Shown here: positions 62,230 through 64,000 of the stretch, piece by piece | Layout: the number at the start of each line of letters is the position of its first letter | How positions within the stretch are numbered: the first letter of the stretch is position 1 | Source of the DNA: Calycina herbarum | Taxonomy: Eukaryota > Ascomycota > Leotiomycetes > Helotiales > Pezizellaceae | Length of the DNA stretch: 64,000 nt | Direction of reading: 5' to 3' | NCBI GenBank assembly: GCA_001414485.1 | Contig: LLEY01000114.1 | Coordinates: 1 to 64,000 of the forward strand | Translations under genes and position numbers: made by a program | The notes under the pieces: generated by a model | What the model was told of the DNA's origin: nothing | Seen by the model: only the letters and a program-made list of their open reading frames with translations | The model's database searches: none

Positions 62230-63738
62230 ATGGCTAGCACGCACAGCACCGACAATACCACTGCCATGAACGAGAAGATTGAACAGCCAGAATCTGATCT
62301 CAGCAGTAAAACTGTGGAAGACGTTGGTCCCCCAGATGGTGGCACCGCCGCATGGCTAGTCGTCCTAGGAGCATGGTGCTGCTCATTCTCCAGTCCAGGC
62401 TGGGTAAATAGTACATATCCCCCTCTGATGCTTTCTCAAAGCCCTTCAACTGACAACAATGCTCTCCAACCAGGTGTAGGCAGTTTCCAACAATACTACG
62501 AGGTCGGACCTCTAAAAGACTATTCCAGCAGCACAATAGCCTGGATCCCCTCCCTCCAACTCTTCTTCATGTTCGCCTTAGGGCCTGTCGTCGGCATAAT
62601 ATTTGATAAATATGGACCAAGACCACTCATCATTGTGGGGACGCTGCTGCATGTTTTTGGACTGATGATGGCGTCGTTGGCGAAGACTTATTATCAGTTT
62701 ATTTTGTCTCAGGGGGTGTGTAGTGCTCTGGGTGCTGCTTGTTTATATACGCCTGGTGAGTTCACCTACCCCTCTCTTATTTCTACCTTGCTTAGATATT
62801 ATATGCTGACCGAATCATTTGCGATCAAGCCCTTGCCTGCATCTCAACCTGGTTCTCCAAGAAACGAGGAGCAGCAATGGGAATAATGGTAACAGGCTCC
62901 TCAGTTGGCGGTGTCATCTTTCCCATCATGATAAGTCGCATGATCAAAGCCGTCGGGTATCCCTGGACAATGCGGACAGCAGCATTTCTCATCCTCGGCC
63001 TCCAGGTCATTGCAATCCTCACAGTCCGTCCAAGAACAAAACCCGTGCCTAAGAAGATGCCAGCCGGGCGCTATGCGGCACCCTTCAAAGAATTTCCCTT
63101 TGTCATGTTGCTACTTGGAATCGCCGTCTTGACCTATGGTATATTCGTACCCATCGTCTATCTGGCTGTGCAGGGGTTCCAGGAGGCGCACATGTCCGAG
63201 GAAATGGCTCAATATCTGGTGGCCATCTTCAACGCCGCAAGGTAAGTCGTGACCCATCCCTTACCCTCCCCTCTCGATTTTGCGGAACACTGACATCCAA
63301 ACCCAAAGTCTCTTCGGTCGTCTAGCAGCAGGCTATAGCGCCGACCTAATTGGCCGCTGGAACATCTTCATCATAGCATGTACCCTCTCGGGTCTCTCCA
63401 TCTTTGCAGTCTGGATCCCCGCCAAGGACTCTTCTATCGCTATCGGTTTCGCGATCATGTTCGGCTTCACGTCAGGAGCATTTATAGGTCTTTCTGGTGC
63501 TCTTCCTCTCCAGGTTTCTCCTCTGCCTGAGTTTGGATACCGGCTGGGTCTGGTACTTCTTGCTATTTCGATTCCGGCGCTTACATTGGCGCCAATGGGT
63601 GGAGCTATATTACAAAGTTCAGCGAATGGGTGGCTGGATGTTAAGATTTTTGGTGGGGTGTTGTGTCTTGCTGGATCGGGGATTATTTTGGTCGCGAGGT
63701 TGATGTATACGGAGAGGAAACTTTTGAAGGTGTTTTGA
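62230..63738 (+). CDS. MFS transporter, monocarboxylate-transporter (MCT/SLC16-like) type
   Basis: Four exons (62230-62410, 62474-62755, 62830-63241, 63309-63738) splice in phase to 434 residues, the size of fungal MCT-like porters. The N-terminal signature is PPDGGTAAWLVVLGAW, followed by the spliced WVNSVGSFQQYYE and DYSSSTIAWI. The loop 2-3 motif is GIIFDKYGPRPLI. TM4-5 contain ISTWFSKKRGAAMGIMVTGSS, created by splicing 62755 to 62830. The second half has SLFGRLAAGYSADLIGRWN and PMGGAIL. About 12 membrane helices, plasma membrane likely, substrate unknown. The start is the ATG at 62230. Confidence 0.95.
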
Positions 63739-64000
63739 GTGTGGAGCTAGAAAGATGCATGGCGAGGGTTGTTCATGGGCCCGAAATGTATTCCGTCCAG
63801 GCATTCAAGGCTTTGCGTCGAGGATACGCAGGGATTGACTGATGTACGATAGGTATGGGCGACGGAATTAGCAACTGTTTCCCCAAGTGTATGAGTAGAG
63901 ATGAGAAGGAGGTTCTAGAAGCGAGGACACATACCCATGAATGATTGAATAGATTTTATCTTGGAGTAGGGAAAGAAATACCGGCTTACCAATCAATGAA
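63739..64000. other. 3' flank of the MFS gene
   Basis: No feature seen. The window ends in ordinary-composition sequence. Confidence 0.5.

Overview
The window is a piece of nuclear genome from a filamentous ascomycete (Pezizomycotina). The evidence is short spliceosomal introns of about 45-140 nt with GTATGT/GTAAGT-type donors and CTAAC-type branch sites, fungal housekeeping proteins (sterol glucosyltransferase ATG26, Fcp1, a Lro1-type acyltransferase), a Zn2Cys6 regulator, and a block of transposons mutated in the manner of repeat-induced point mutation (RIP). A leotiomycete (Helotiales-like) host is my guess from gene style; the sequence alone does not prove it.

Layout. 1-25 kb is euchromatic. 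It holds a Lro1/PDAT-type phospholipid:diacylglycerol acyltransferase and a GH47 alpha-1,2-mannosidase (both minus), then about 6 kb of gene-poor sequence with dispersed short repeats and one doubtful gene, then the large five-exon ATG26 gene (minus), and, after a 3.9 kb spacer, the CTD phosphatase gene FCP1 (plus). 25.5-39.1 kb is a very AT-rich, gene-free block. A Fot1/Pogo-type DNA transposon (TA target duplication, 51-bp inverted termini) was split by two separate Ty3/gypsy LTR retrotransposons, each still bounded by its own target-site duplication. All coding capacity is destroyed by C-to-T and G-to-A changes.

39-59 kb is an accessory-looking segment. It has a CorA-like two-TM protein gene with an unclear 5' half, a foldback/MITE-like element, an intact nine-exon HSPA12-type Hsp70-like gene, a divergent partner of unknown function, a single-pass mucin-like surface protein, and a head-to-head pair of broken genes. 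One of the pair is a helical-repeat/C2H2 zinc-finger pseudogene with in-frame stops. The other is an alpha/beta-hydrolase/NB-ARC (NLR-like) gene with at least one frameshift.

59.7-63.7 kb is a divergent regulator-transporter pair: a Zn2Cys6 transcription factor (minus) and an MFS monocarboxylate-type transporter (plus). Their 382-bp shared promoter contains a perfect 20-bp palindrome centred on CCGCGG, a plausible binding site for the regulator.

The most noteworthy items are the nested, datable transposon stack, the broken divergent NLR-type pair, the palindrome in the regulator/transporter promoter, the foldback element at 42.5 kb, and a six-copy 18-bp-period motif scattered through the first 12 kb. 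I found no tRNA, rRNA, CRISPR or obvious secondary-metabolite core gene. Exon boundaries were worked out by hand from splice signals and reading-frame continuity. Where phases close exactly I say so.
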